Shown here in pieces: positions 25,399 to 34,449 of a stretch of DNA of 55,872 nucleotides. The notes under the pieces were generated by a model. That model worked only from the letters and a program-made list of their open reading frames with translations, was not told the origin of the DNA and ran no database searches. A program made the position numbers and the translations under genes. The number at the start of each line of letters is the position of its first letter. Position 1 is the first letter of the stretch. The DNA comes from Arthrobacter hankyongi (GTDB lineage Bacteria > Actinomycetota > Actinomycetes > Actinomycetales > Micrococcaceae). The DNA is taken from positions 1-55,872 of the forward strand of contig NZ_JAKLTQ010000028.1 in assembly GCF_022012395.1 (NCBI RefSeq). The letters run 5' to 3'.

Positions 25399-27207
25399 GT
25401 GCTGCGCACACATGAACTCGGCTCGCTGCGGGCTGAGCACATCGGACAAACCGTCACACTCGCCGGGTGGGTGTCCCGCCGGCGCGACCATGGCGGCGTT
25501 GCCTTCCTGGACCTGCGCGATTCCTCGGGTATCGCCCAGGTGGTTGTGCGTGAGGAGGAGGTCTTCCACGGCCTGCGCAACGAGTACGTGCTGCAGATCA
25601 AGGGCACGGTGGAAAAGCGGCCGGAGGGCAACGAGAACCCGGCCCTGGCCACCGGCGACATCGAGGTCATCGCCGAAGACGTCATCATCCTGAACACCTG
25701 CGACCCGCTGCCGTTCCAGGTGGACGAGCATGTCGAGGTGGGCGAGGAAGCGCGGCTGAAGCACCGGTACCTGGACCTGCGCCGCCCGGCGCCGGCCCGG
25801 AACCTGCGGCTGCGCTCGGAGGTCAACCGGGTGGCCCGCGAGCTGCTGCACGCGGACGGCTTCGTAGAGATCGAAACCCCCACGCTGACCCGCTCGACGC
25901 CGGAAGGCGCCCGCGACTTCGTGGTGCCGGCACGGCTGGCTCCGGGGTCCTGGTATGCGCTGCCGCAGTCCCCGCAGCTCTTCAAGCAGTTGCTGCAGGT
26001 GGGCGGCTTCGAGAAGTACTACCAAATCGCCCGCTGCTACCGGGACGAGGACTTCCGGGCCGACCGCCAGCCCGAATTCACCCAGCTGGACATCGAAGCC
26101 AGCTTTGTGGACCAGGACGACATCATCTCCCTGGGCGAGCGGATCGTGCAGGCGCTGTGGCGGCTGATCGACGTCGAAATCCCGACGCCGATCCGGCGGA
26201 TGACCTATGCCGAGGCGATGGACAAGTACGGCTCGGACAAGCCGGACCTGCGCTTCGGGCTCGAGCTGACCGAGCTGACCGGGTTCTTCAAGGACACCAC
26301 CTTCCGGGTCTTCCAAGCCCCCTATGTGGGCGCCGTCGTCATGCCCGGCGGTGCCTCGCAGGCCCGCCGCACGCTGGACGCCTGGCAGGAATGGGCCAAG
26401 CAGCGCGGCGCCAAGGGCCTGGCCTACGTGCTGGTCCAGGAATCCGGCGAGCTCTCCGGCCCCGTGGCCAAGAACCTCACCGACTTCGAACGCGAGAACC
26501 TGGCGGCGACTGTGGGCGCGAAGCCGGGGGACTGCATTTTCTTCGCCGCCGGTGACCGCGCGTCCTCGCGCGCCCTGCTCGGCGCCGCCCGCGTGGAGAT
26601 CGGGCACCGCACCGGCCTGATCAACGACGGCGACTGGGCGTTCGTCTGGGTCGTGGATGCGCCCATGTTCGAACCCGCCGCCCAGGCGGAGGCTGCCGGC
26701 GACGTGGCCGTGGGGTCCGGCAAGTGGACTGCCGTGCACCACGCCTTCACCTCGCCCAAGCCCGAGTTCCTCGACACGTTCGACCAGGATCCGGGCAGCG
26801 CGCTCTCCTACGCCTACGACATCGTCTGCAACGGCAACGAGATCGGCGGCGGCTCCATCCGTATCCACCAGCGCGACGTGCAGGAGCGGGTGTTCGAGCT
26901 GATGGGCCTGGACAAGCAGGATGCCGAGACAAAATTCGGCTTCCTGCTCGAGGGCTTCAAGTACGGCGCTCCGCCGCACGGCGGTATCGCCTTCGGCTGG
27001 GACCGGGTGGTTGCCCTGCTGGCCGGGGTGGACTCGATCCGCGAGGTCATCGCGTTCCCGAAGACCGGCAACGGCTACGATCCGCTCACCGAGGCGCCGG
27101 CACCGATCACCGCGCAGCAGCGCAAGGAAGCCGGCGTGGACTTCAAGCCCCAGCCCAAGGAGAAGAAGGCCGAAGGCGCCGAGGCGGCCGCAGCTCCCGC
27201 CCAGTAG
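25399..27207 (+). CDS. aspS: Aspartate--tRNA(Asp/Asn) ligase, probably non-discriminating
   Basis: A 602-residue bacterial-type AspRS. The anticodon-binding OB domain is N-terminal ([21 protein letters not shown]), motif 2 is [21 protein letters not shown] near residue 213, the GAD insert follows, and motif 3 is [15 protein letters not shown] near 530. Residue 31 is His and the later loop reads RPEG (Gly 77). These two positions are the signatures that in Pseudomonas AspRS allow charging of both tRNA-Asp and tRNA-Asn, whereas E. coli has Leu and Lys. So this enzyme probably needs GatCAB to make Asn-tRNA-Asn. GTG 25399 has GGAAGGA upstream at 5 bases; the longer frame from 25231 is rejected. 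Confidence 0.94.
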   Translation: MLRTHELGSLRAEHIGQTVTLAGWVSRRRDHGGVAFLDLRDSSGIAQVVVREEEVFHGLRNEYVLQIKGTVEKRPEGNENPALATGDIEVIAEDVIILNTCDPLPFQVDEHVEVGEEARLKHRYLDLRRPAPARNLRLRSEVNRVARELLHADGFVEIETPTLTRSTPEGARDFVVPARLAPGSWYALPQSPQLFKQLLQVGGFEKYYQIARCYRDEDFRADRQPEFTQLDIEASFVDQDDIISLGERIVQALWRLIDVEIPTPIRRMTYAEAMDKYGSDKPDLRFGLELTELTGFFKDTTFRVFQAPYVGAVVMPGGASQARRTLDAWQEWAKQRGAKGLAYVLVQESGELSGPVAKNLTDFERENLAATVGAKPGDCIFFAAGDRASSRALLGAARVEIGHRTGLINDGDWAFVWVVDAPMFEPAAQAEAAGDVAVGSGKWTAVHHAFTSPKPEFLDTFDQDPGSALSYAYDIVCNGNEIGGGSIRIHQRDVQERVFELMGLDKQDAETKFGFLLEGFKYGAPPHGGIAFGWDRVVALLAGVDSIREVIAFPKTGNGYDPLTEAPAPITAQQRKEAGVDFKPQPKEKKAEGAEAAAAPAQ

Positions 27208-27241
27208 GACTGCCAGCTGGCAGCGGCCTGCTGCTGACGAA

Positions 27242-27284
27242 CGGTGGCCAGTAAATGCCCGGCTGCGGCATTTGCTGGCCACCG
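27242..27284. terminator. 18-bp hairpin after aspS
   Basis: Arms 27242-27259 and 27267-27284 pair with one G-U wobble around CGGCTGC. It lies 34 bases past the aspS stop codon. There is no T-tract. The symmetric shape suggests a terminator like those after secF and rpsD. Confidence 0.65.
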
Positions 27285-27385
27285 GCATCTCCGGCGGCCT
27301 GCGAAACTTCCCTACAGCCGGACGCGGGCCACTGCTGCCCCCAGGTAGGCAGCTGCCGGTCGGATTTCCCGTCCGACGGGCAGGA

Positions 27386-27398
27386 TAGCCTTGGCGGG
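27386..27398 (+). promoter_or_regulatory. Candidate leaderless promoter of rarA
   Basis: The -10-like TAGCCT (27386-27391) is followed after six bases by the GTG start at 27398, so the transcript should begin at the start codon. No ribosome site precedes the GTG (TGGCGG). Confidence 0.4.
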
Positions 27399-28807
27399 TG
27401 AGTGATTTGTTCAGTGCCGCCGACGACGAGTCCCCCGCGGACGGGCCCACCCCTTCGGAATCCGGCGGCTGGCAGCCGGCGGACCGGCCGCGCAGCCCGC
27501 TGGCCGTGCGCATGCGTCCGCGTACGCTGGACGAGGTAGTTGGCCAGCAGCATCTGCTCGAGCCGGGGTCGCCGTTGCGGCTGCTAGCCGCCGAGGGCAG
27601 CCGCAGCGGTCCGGCCGGCCCCTCCTCGCTGATCCTGTGGGGCCCGCCGGGCACCGGCAAGACCACACTGGCGCACGTGATCGCCCGCGGTGCGGGCCGG
27701 AAGTTCGTCGAACTGTCCGCGATTACCGCCGGGGTCAAGGACGTGCGCCGGGTGATGGACGAGGCGCTGACCGCGCGCGACCTGCACCGTACGACCACGG
27801 TGTTGTTCCTGGACGAAATCCACCGCTTCAACAAGGCCCAGCAGGACGCGCTGCTGCCGGGCGTGGAGAACCGCTGGGTGGTGCTGGTGGCCGCCACCAC
27901 GGAGAATCCGTCCTTTTCGGTGGTTTCACCGCTGCTGTCGCGCTCCCTGCTGCTCACGCTCAGACCGCTGACCGCTGCCGACATCGAGGCGCTCCTGCTG
28001 CGCGCCGTCGAGGACGAACGCGGCCTCGCCGGCCGGGTCCGGCTCTCGGACGAAGCCCTGGAACATCTGGTCCGGCTGGCCGCCGGGGACGCCCGGCGCG
28101 GGCTGACGGCGCTGGAGGCCGCCGCCGGCGTCGCCTGGGGCGAGGAGACGGGGGACGGGGACGGCGAGGCCGTCGTCGTCGAACTCCGGCATGCCGAACG
28201 CGCCCTGGACGTGGCCGCACTGCGCTATGACCGGGCCGGGGACCAGCACTACGACGTGGCCAGCGCCTTCATCAAATCCCTGCGCGGTTCGGACGTGGAC
28301 GCCGCCCTGCATTACCTGGCCCGGATGCTGGAGGCGGGGGAGGACCCGCGGTTTGTGGCCCGGCGGCTGGTGATTTCCGCCGCCGAGGACGTTGGCATGG
28401 CAGACCCCAGCGCGCTGCAGACCGCCGTCGCCGCCGCCCAGGCGGTCCAGCTGATCGGCATGCCCGAAGGCAGGATCGTGCTGGCCGAAGCCGTGGTCCA
28501 TATCGCCACGGCGCCGAAGTCCAACGCCGCCTACAACGGCATCAACGCGGCCATCGCGGACGTCCGGGCCGGACGGGGGCAGGGAATTCCGGCGCACCTG
28601 CGCGACGCGCACTATCCGGGGGCGAAGCAGTTGGGCCACGGCAAGGGCTACGTCTATTCGCACGACGAGCCGCACGGCATTGCCCGGCAGCAGTATCCGC
28701 CGGATGACCTCGTGGGACGCGACTACTATGAGCCCACGGCGAACGGGACCGAACGCGAGATCGGTGCACGGCTGGCGCGGCTGCGGCAAATCGTCCGCGG
28801 CGACTGA
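27398..28807 (+). CDS. rarA: Replication-associated recombination ATPase RarA (MgsA)
   Basis: A 469-residue AAA+ ATPase of the RarA/MgsA/WRNIP1 family. It has [20 protein letters not shown] near residue 32, Walker [14 protein letters not shown] near 84, Walker [20 protein letters not shown] near 140, sensor 1 [10 protein letters not shown], and C-terminal signatures [27 protein letters not shown] and [22 protein letters not shown]. It acts at stalled replication forks. A leading ~30-residue acidic stretch is extra to the core. It is monocistronic here, converging on dtd with a 15-base gap. Confidence 0.93.
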   Translation: MSDLFSAADDESPADGPTPSESGGWQPADRPRSPLAVRMRPRTLDEVVGQQHLLEPGSPLRLLAAEGSRSGPAGPSSLILWGPPGTGKTTLAHVIARGAGRKFVELSAITAGVKDVRRVMDEALTARDLHRTTTVLFLDEIHRFNKAQQDALLPGVENRWVVLVAATTENPSFSVVSPLLSRSLLLTLRPLTAADIEALLLRAVEDERGLAGRVRLSDEALEHLVRLAAGDARRGLTALEAAAGVAWGEETGDGDGEAVVVELRHAERALDVAALRYDRAGDQHYDVASAFIKSLRGSDVDAALHYLARMLEAGEDPRFVARRLVISAAEDVGMADPSALQTAVAAAQAVQLIGMPEGRIVLAEAVVHIATAPKSNAAYNGINAAIADVRAGRGQGIPAHLRDAHYPGAKQLGHGKGYVYSHDEPHGIARQQYPPDDLVGRDYYEPTANGTEREIGARLARLRQIVRGD

Positions 28808-28822
28808 ACCGGCGGCCGGGGA

Positions 28823-29275
28823 TCAGCTGCGGCGCGGGGCCGCGAAGTCGGCGGTGTCGAGGCTGATGGTGAACGGACCGTCGTTGACCAGGGACACCTG
28901 CATCATGGCACCGAAGAGTCCGGTGTGAACCGTGGCGCCCAGTTCGCGCAGCGCCGCCACGAAGCAGTCGAGCAGCGGCCCGCCCAGCTCGGCCGGCGCG
29001 GCGGCGGACCAGGAAGGCCGCCTTCCGCGCCGTGTGTCGGCGTAGAGGGTGAACTGGCTGACTACCAGCAGCGGGGCATCCTCGTCCGCGCAGGAGCGTT
29101 CGCTGGCCAGGATCCGCAAGGTCCAGATCTTGGCCGCCAGGGCCCGCGCATCCGCCTCGGTATCGGTATGGGTGGCGCCGGCCAGGACCACCAGTCCGGG
29201 GCGGTCGATGGCGCCGACCACCTCGCCGTCGACGCTGACGCTGGCACGGGTGGCCCGCTGCAGGATTGCTCGCAT
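28823..29275 (-). CDS. dtd: D-aminoacyl-tRNA deacylase
   Basis: A 150-residue DTD1-type enzyme that removes D-amino acids wrongly loaded on tRNA, and also glycine from tRNA-Ala. [17 protein letters not shown] at the start, [23 protein letters not shown] near residue 78 and [11 protein letters not shown] near 132 are present. The usual C-terminal motif is NGPVT; here the Val is Phe. The gene appears to be transcribed without a leader: TACGCT (29287-29282) lies six bases before the ATG and there is no clear ribosome site. Confidence 0.93.
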   Translation of the reverse strand: MRAILQRATRASVSVDGEVVGAIDRPGLVVLAGATHTDTEADARALAAKIWTLRILASERSCADEDAPLLVVSQFTLYADTRRGRRPSWSAAAPAELGGPLLDCFVAALRELGATVHTGLFGAMMQVSLVNDGPFTISLDTADFAAPRRS

Positions 29276-29666
29276 GCCCCCAGCGTAGCGTTCGCCGCCT
29301 GCCCCGTACGCTTCGCGTACGGGGACCCCGGGCAGGCTCTCTTGCCGAGGGTCCCGCCGCGAGCGGAGCGAGCGAAGAGAGCAGCAGGGCCCCGCATGCG
29401 GAGCATGTGGGGTGGCTGCGAACGGGGAGGCGGCTGCGCGGTAGATGACCGGCCGGAAAGGGGCAGGAGCGGCGGTCCGGGGATGCTAGAATTGTTCGCT
29501 GACTGGCAAGCCGTCCGGCTGTGCGTCCGCATCCACTTGGATTTTTCCAATTCCGGGGTGATGCCGTGCGCCCGTGGGCGGACTGTAGCTCAAGGTAGCG
29601 GTTGACCCATGCTCTCCAGCACGGAGGCCAGCGACACAACATCACCGCATGAATTGGAAGGACATC
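29276..29666. other. 391-base intergenic region with a hairpin cluster and rpsD leader
   Basis: The dtd-proximal half (about 29300-29412) is a cluster of dyads. CCCCGTACGC-TTC-GCGTACGGGG (29302-29324) is perfect. CCCCGCATGC-GGA-GCATGTGGGG (29390-29412) has one G-U. GCTCTCTT (29336-29343) pairs with AAGAGAGC (29374-29381), spanning the two. The rpsD-proximal half has an extended -10 (TGCTAGAAT, 29484-29492) and a ~165-base leader before GTG 29667. I see no protein gene here. Confidence 0.55.
29484..29492 (+). promoter_or_regulatory. Extended -10 promoter box of rpsD
   Basis: TGCTAGAAT is an extended -10 (TGn plus TAGAAT). The implied transcript has a leader of about 165 bases, long enough for S4 autoregulation, which is known for rpsD in other bacteria but not shown here. 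Confidence 0.4.
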
Positions 29667-30293
29667 GTGGCTAATAACACACGAGCCCGCCGCAAGGTGC
29701 GCATTTCGCGCGCACTTGGCATTGCCCTGACCCCCAAGGCCGAGAAGTACATGGAGCGCCGCCCGTACGCTCCCGGCCAGCACGGCCGTGCCCGCCGCAA
29801 GCAGGACAGCGACTACGCCGTCCGCCTGCGCGAGAAGCAGCGTCTGCGCGCCCAGTACGGCATCCGCGAGGCACAGATGACCCGTGCCTTCGAGGAAGCC
29901 AAGCGCACCAAGGGCCTGACCGGCGAGAACCTGGTCGAGCTGCTGGAAATGCGCCTTGACGCCCTGGTGCTGCGTGCCGGCTTCGCCCGCACCATCGCCC
30001 AGGCCCGCCAGCTGGTTGTGCACCGCCACATCATGGTCGACGGCGCACGCGTGGACCGCCCGTCCTTCCGCGTGTCCGAGGGCCAGCTGATCCACGTGCA
30101 CAGCCGCAGCGAGGTCATGGCGCCGTTCCAGGTGGCCGCTGCCGGCGCGCACCGCGACGTGCTGCCGCAGGTCCCGCCGTACCTGGACGTGCAGCTGGAG
30201 AAGCTCCAGGCCCGCCTGGTCCGCCGTCCGAAGCGCTCTGAGGTCCCGGTGACCTGCGAAGAGCAGCTCGTGGTGGAATACTACGCCCGCTAA
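29667..30293 (+). CDS. rpsD: 30S ribosomal protein S4
   Basis: A 208-residue S4, the primary 16S rRNA-binding protein of the small subunit body. It begins ANNTRARRKVRISRALGI and has PYAPGQHGRARRKQDSDYAVRL, RLDALVLRAGFARTIAQARQLV (the S4 RNA-binding fold), HRHIMVDGARVDRPSFRV and VTCEEQLVVEYYAR at the end. The N-terminal four-cysteine zinc finger of some S4 proteins is absent. GTG 29667 has GGAAGGA four to five bases upstream; the ATG at 29649 is rejected because it precedes that ribosome site. It stands alone, away from the main ribosomal operons. Confidence 0.96.
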   Translation: MANNTRARRKVRISRALGIALTPKAEKYMERRPYAPGQHGRARRKQDSDYAVRLREKQRLRAQYGIREAQMTRAFEEAKRTKGLTGENLVELLEMRLDALVLRAGFARTIAQARQLVVHRHIMVDGARVDRPSFRVSEGQLIHVHSRSEVMAPFQVAAAGAHRDVLPQVPPYLDVQLEKLQARLVRRPKRSEVPVTCEEQLVVEYYAR

Positions 30294-30343
30294 GCATTCG
30301 CGGCAGGCAGCCTCAAGCTGCCCGGCGCGCTAGCCTCAGCAGC

Positions 30344-30381
30344 ACTGGACAGCCCGCGGCACGCGCCGCGGGCTGTCCAGT
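30344..30381 (+). terminator. 17-bp hairpin after rpsD
   Basis: Arms 30344-30360 and 30365-30381 pair perfectly around ACGC, 51 bases past the rpsD stop. No T-tract follows. It is a probable terminator of rpsD. Confidence 0.7.
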
Positions 30382-30459
30382 AGGTAAGGTACTGAGGTAG
30401 ATGCTTACGCGGATGCACCGCACGGCTGCGTCCAGGACTATTCGAAGGAGAGACCACCC

Positions 30460-30846
30460 ATGTCAGGTGGCGACATCGCCGGTCTCATTGCCGCGGCCGT
30501 TTTCGCGGTGCTGGTGGCCTTGCTGGCCATCCCGATCTGGAAGCTCGGCAGGGTTTTTGATGAGCTCCGCGGGGCCATCCGCTCGCTCAGCGACGGCACC
30601 ACCCCGTTGATCGACGAGGTCACCACCACGGTGAGCACCACCAACGAGCAGCTGCGCAAGGTGGACGGGATCACCGCCAACGTCTCGGATGCCAGCGCCA
30701 ACGTCTCGGCGCTCTCGTCCCTGGTGGCCGCGACCGTGGGCTCCCCGCTGATTAAGATCGCCGCCTTCTCCTACGGCGTCCGGACCGCGTTCGCCTCGGG
30801 TGCCGCCAAGGGTGCGCCCGAGGGCAAGCGCCGCCGCAGCCGCTGA
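30460..30846 (+). CDS. DUF948 domain-containing membrane-anchored protein
   Basis: A 128-residue protein. One N-terminal membrane helix (DIAGLIAAAVFAVLVALLAIPIW) is followed by the DUF948 helical segment FDELRGAIRSLSDGTTPLIDEVTTTVSTTNEQL, likely a coiled coil, and a basic tail ending GKRRRSR. Function is unknown. AAGGAGA precedes the ATG at 8 bases. It lies between rpsD and alaS, its usual place in actinobacteria, and is co-transcribed with the next small gene, which starts 20 bases later. Confidence 0.85.
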   Translation: MSGGDIAGLIAAAVFAVLVALLAIPIWKLGRVFDELRGAIRSLSDGTTPLIDEVTTTVSTTNEQLRKVDGITANVSDASANVSALSSLVAATVGSPLIKIAAFSYGVRTAFASGAAKGAPEGKRRRSR

Positions 30847-30865
30847 CGGCCGGAAGGAAAACGCA

Positions 30866-31078
30866 ATGAAGAGAATTATTTGGCTGGCAGCCGGCGTGGC
30901 CCTTGGGGTCCTGGCGGTCCGGAAGGTCACCGAGGCCCAGCAGACCTTCGGTCCGCAGGGGCTCAACCGCGCCGTCGGCTCGCTGGCCGACAACGTGGCC
31001 AACTTCGCCGACGCCGTCCGCGACGGCATGCACCAGCGCGAGACGGATCTGCGGGCAGCGCTCGGCGTGGACCGGTAG
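30866..31078 (+). CDS. Small DUF6167-like protein
   Basis: A 70-residue protein with a short N-terminal hydrophobic helix (IIWLAAGVALGVLAV) and an amphipathic tail (GSLADNVANFADAVRDGMHQRE). It resembles the small DUF6167-type proteins found between the DUF948 gene and alaS in actinobacteria. ATG 30866 has GGAAGG at about 10 bases upstream. It probably sits at the membrane with its DUF948 neighbour. No reaction is known. Confidence 0.7.
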   Translation: MKRIIWLAAGVALGVLAVRKVTEAQQTFGPQGLNRAVGSLADNVANFADAVRDGMHQRETDLRAALGVDR

Positions 31079-31193
31079 CAGCAGCCCGGCGGCGGGCCGC
31101 CCGGCCCTGCCGCGACCGTCAGATATCCGCGAGAATTCCCCGGCCCCGCCGTTTCCGGCCCGGCCGGATCCACCAGAAGGGTTTTTAGGCACC

Positions 31194-33875
31194 ATGAAGT
31201 CCCATGAGATCGTCCGCCGCTGGCTCGACTTCTTCGAGAAGAAGGGCCATCACGTGGTGCCGTCGGCGTCCTTGGTTTCGCCCGATCCGTCCCTGCTGTT
31301 CACGGTGGCGGGCATGGTGCCGTTCATTCCCTACCTGACCGCGCGCGAGGTCCCGCCGTTCCCCCGGGCCACCAGCGTGCAGAAGTGCATCCGCACCGCC
31401 GACATCGAGGAAGTGGGCAAGACCGTGCGGCACGGCACGTTCTTCCAGATGTGCGGCAACTTCTCCTTCGGCGACTACTTCAAGGAACGGGCCATCGCCA
31501 TGGCCTGGGAGCTGCTGACCACCCCGGTGGAGGAGGGCGGCTACGGCCTGCCCGTGGACCGGCTTTGGGTCACCGTCTACAAGGACGACGAAGAGGCCCT
31601 GTCCATCTGGCGGGACCAGGTGGGCGTGCCCGCCGAACGGATCCAGAAGTTCGGCAAGAAGGACAACTACTGGTCCACCGGGCAGCCCGGCCCGGCCGGA
31701 CCCTGCTCCGAAATCTTCTACGATCGCGGCCCGGCCTACGGCATCGAGGGCGGTCCGCAGGCGGATGACACCCGCTATGTGGAGATCTGGAACCTGGTCT
31801 TTATGCAGTTCCAGCGCGGCGAGGGCACCGGCAAGGAGGACTTCGAGATCCTCGGCGAGCTGCCGAAGAAGAACATCGACACCGGCCTGGGCATGGAACG
31901 CCTGGCGATGATCCTGCAGGGCGTCGAGAACATGTATGAAACGGACCAGGTGCGTCCGGTGCTGGACAAGGCCGCCGAGCTTTCCGGCAAGGAGTACACC
32001 AGCGCCGAGTCCGACGACGATCCACACCATGGCGACGACGTGCGCATGCGCGTGGTCGCCGACCACGTCCGATCGGCGTTGATGCTGATTGCCGACGGCG
32101 TGACCCCCTCCAACGAAGGCCGCGGCTACGTGCTGCGCCGGCTGATCCGCCGTGCGGTGCGCGCCATGCGCCTGCTCGGCGTCGAGGAAGCCTGCCTGCC
32201 GCAGCTGCTGCCGGCGTCGCGCGATGCGATGAAGGGCACCTACCCGGAGGTGGAGAAGGACTTCGAGCGGATCAGCCGGATCGCCTACGCCGAGGAACGC
32301 GCCTTCCTGCGCACCATCGCCTCCGGTACCGCCCGGCTGGAAGAGGCCGTGAAGGAATCCAAGGCCGCCAACAAGCCGCTGTCCGGCGAGGACGCCTTCA
32401 CCCTGCACGACACCTACGGCTTCCCGATCGACCTGACCCTGGAGATGGCCGAGGAAGCGGGCCTGCGGGTGGACGAACAGGGCTTTAGGACCCTGATGGC
32501 CGAGCAGCGCGACCGGGCCCGCCAGGATGCCCGGGAGAAGAAGCTGGGCCACGCGGACACCACCGTCTTCAAACACATGCTGGCGGCAGGCGAGACCACC
32601 TTCACCGGCTATGACGAACTGACCACCGAATCCACCGTGCGCGGCATCGTCAGCAACGGTGCCGTGGTCGACTTTGCCGGCCAGGGCGACGAGATCGAGC
32701 TGGTGCTCGACGCGACTCCGTTCTACGCCGAGGCCGGCGGCCAGGCCGCCGACGTCGGGCTGATCACCGGCGACGGCTTCGTCGTCGAGGTGCTGGACGT
32801 GCAGAAGCCGGTCAAGGGCCTGAGCGTGCACAAGGCAGTGGTCCGCGAGGGCGAAATCCCCGGCGACGCCCGCGTGGTGGCGGCCGTGGACCAGCAGCGC
32901 CGCGCCGCCGGCGAGCAGGCGCACTCCGGCACGCACATCATCCATGCGGCCCTGCACCAGATCCTCGGCCCGGAGGCCCTGCAGCGCGGTTCCTTCAACA
33001 AGGCTGGCTACCTGCGCTTCGACTTCGCCTGGGGCGAGGGTGTCAGCGACGCGGCGAAGTCCGAGATCGAAGACGTGGCCAACATCGCCATCCGCAACAA
33101 CTTCCAGGTCCAGACCAAGGTCATGAAACTGGCCGAGGCCCGGGCCCTGGGCGCCATGGCGCTGTTCGGCGAGGCCTATGGGGACACCGTCCGCGTAGTG
33201 GAAATCGACGGCGCCTGGTCGCGCGAGCTGTGCGGCGGCACCCATGTGGGCAGCACCAGCCAGGTCGGCAGCCTGACCCTGCTGGGCGAGGCCTCGGTCG
33301 GCTCCGGCAACCGCCGGGTCGAGGCGCTGGTGGGGCTGGACGCCTTCCGCCACCTGGCCGCCGAGCGGGCCCTGGTCAGCGAGCTGTCCGAGATGCTCAA
33401 AGTCCCCTCCAGCCAGCTGCCCGAACGCATCGCCGCGACGCTGGCCAAACTGAAGTCGGCCGAGAAGGAACTTGACCGCCTGCGCAAGGAACAGTTGGCT
33501 GCTTCGGCCGCGTCGCTGGCCGGCTCGGCCCGCGACGTCGCCGGGGTCCGCTTGCTGGCCCACGACGCCGGCCAGGTTGGTTCCGCGGACGACCTGCGCT
33601 CCCTGGCCCTGGACCTGCGCAACCGGCTCGGCAGCGAGGCGGCAGTGGTCGCCATTGCCGGTGTAGCCAATGCGCGTCCGCTGGTCCTGGTGGCCACCAA
33701 CGAGGCCGCCCGCAGCACCGGCGTGAAGGCCGGTGCGCTGGTCAAGCAGGCCGCCGGGGTACTCGGCGGCGGCGGGGGCGGCAAGGACGACGTGGCCCAG
33801 GGCGGCGGCACCGATCCGGCCAAGGTCCAGGACGCCCTGGCGGCGATCGCCGGCGCGGTTGCCAACCGGGGTTAG
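31194..33875 (+). CDS. alaS: Alanine--tRNA ligase
   Basis: An 893-residue AlaRS with all domains. The catalytic core has KSHEIVRRWLDFFEKKGH, MVPFIPYLTA and FSFGDYFKERAI. The editing domain has HSGTH near residue 580 and CGGTHVGS near 682, zinc-binding residues that clear Ser- and Gly-tRNA-Ala. The C-terminal DHHA1/C-Ala domain ends in the glycine-rich GGGGGGKDDVAQGGG. GLGMERLAM near residue 233 is motif 3. ATG 31194 is the start because the canonical KSHEIVRRW follows it directly. ruvX begins 4 bases after the stop. Confidence 0.97.
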   Translation: MKSHEIVRRWLDFFEKKGHHVVPSASLVSPDPSLLFTVAGMVPFIPYLTAREVPPFPRATSVQKCIRTADIEEVGKTVRHGTFFQMCGNFSFGDYFKERAIAMAWELLTTPVEEGGYGLPVDRLWVTVYKDDEEALSIWRDQVGVPAERIQKFGKKDNYWSTGQPGPAGPCSEIFYDRGPAYGIEGGPQADDTRYVEIWNLVFMQFQRGEGTGKEDFEILGELPKKNIDTGLGMERLAMILQGVENMYETDQVRPVLDKAAELSGKEYTSAESDDDPHHGDDVRMRVVADHVRSALMLIADGVTPSNEGRGYVLRRLIRRAVRAMRLLGVEEACLPQLLPASRDAMKGTYPEVEKDFERISRIAYAEERAFLRTIASGTARLEEAVKESKAANKPLSGEDAFTLHDTYGFPIDLTLEMAEEAGLRVDEQGFRTLMAEQRDRARQDAREKKLGHADTTVFKHMLAAGETTFTGYDELTTESTVRGIVSNGAVVDFAGQGDEIELVLDATPFYAEAGGQAADVGLITGDGFVVEVLDVQKPVKGLSVHKAVVREGEIPGDARVVAAVDQQRRAAGEQAHSGTHIIHAALHQILGPEALQRGSFNKAGYLRFDFAWGEGVSDAAKSEIEDVANIAIRNNFQVQTKVMKLAEARALGAMALFGEAYGDTVRVVEIDGAWSRELCGGTHVGSTSQVGSLTLLGEASVGSGNRRVEALVGLDAFRHLAAERALVSELSEMLKVPSSQLPERIAATLAKLKSAEKELDRLRKEQLAASAASLAGSARDVAGVRLLAHDAGQVGSADDLRSLALDLRNRLGSEAAVVAIAGVANARPLVLVATNEAARSTGVKAGALVKQAAGVLGGGGGGKDDVAQGGGTDPAKVQDALAAIAGAVANRG

Positions 33876-33879
33876 TCCC

Positions 33880-34449
33880 ATGACGACGCACAGCGTGCCC
33901 TCCGGCCTCCAGCCCGGTGTCCGGCTGGGCGTGGACGTGGGGATGGCCAGGGTCGGAGTCGCCGGCAGCGACCCCGACTGCATCCTGGCCACCCCGATCC
34001 GCACCCTGAAGCGCGATGCCCGCCGGAACAGTGACATCGCGGTGCTGGTCCGGGAGGCCAGGGAACGCAGTGCGGTCCAGATTTTCGTGGGTTTGCCCCG
34101 CACCCTCAAGGGCGGCGAGTCCGAGTCCACCAGGATGGCCCGGGACTATGCCGGACGGCTGGTGCAGGCCTTGGCTGCCGCGGATCTGCAGGTATCGGTT
34201 AATCTGGTAGACGAACGGCTCACCACTGTGGCGGCGCACCGTTCCCTGCATTCGGCCGGAGTGGGCAGCAGGGATCACCGCAAGGTTGTGGACCAGGTGG
34301 CCGCAGTGGAGATCCTGCAGCAGGCCATCGATATGCAGCGGTCGCTCGGGCGCGACGTCGGCACGGTGGTGCCCGCCGGCCATGCAGCGGGGCAGACGGG
34401 GCACGGAAGCACGCAGGACGAACATTACGGCGCAGGGGAGGCACAGTGA
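33880..34449 (+). CDS. ruvX: Putative Holliday junction resolvase / pre-16S rRNA nuclease RuvX (YqgF)
   Basis: A 189-residue YqgF-type RNase H-fold protein. It has RLGVDVGMARVGVAGSDP near residue 15 (first catalytic Asp), FVGLPRTLKGGES near 72, VDERLTTVAA near 107 and a late Asp in the DHRKVVDQVAAVEIL segment near 130. YqgF processes the 5' end of 16S rRNA and has been proposed as a junction resolvase. A His/Gly-rich tail of ~35 residues is extra. The stop overlaps the mltG GTG by four bases (GTGA). Confidence 0.92.
   Translation: MTTHSVPSGLQPGVRLGVDVGMARVGVAGSDPDCILATPIRTLKRDARRNSDIAVLVREARERSAVQIFVGLPRTLKGGESESTRMARDYAGRLVQALAAADLQVSVNLVDERLTTVAAHRSLHSAGVGSRDHRKVVDQVAAVEILQQAIDMQRSLGRDVGTVVPAGHAAGQTGHGSTQDEHYGAGEAQ

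Noticed and set aside
25315-27984. 889-residue open frame antisense to aspS and rarA
   Set aside because: A shadow frame of two clear genes with no recognisable domain.
29575-29650. tRNA-like stretch before rpsD (TGTAGCTCAAGGTAGCG)
   Set aside because: It resembles a tRNA D-arm, but the following bases do not form an anticodon stem and no T-arm (GGTTCGA) is present.
30903-31193. Longer alaS start
   Set aside because: The extension overlaps the upstream small gene in another frame; MKSHEIVRRW is the conserved AlaRS start.
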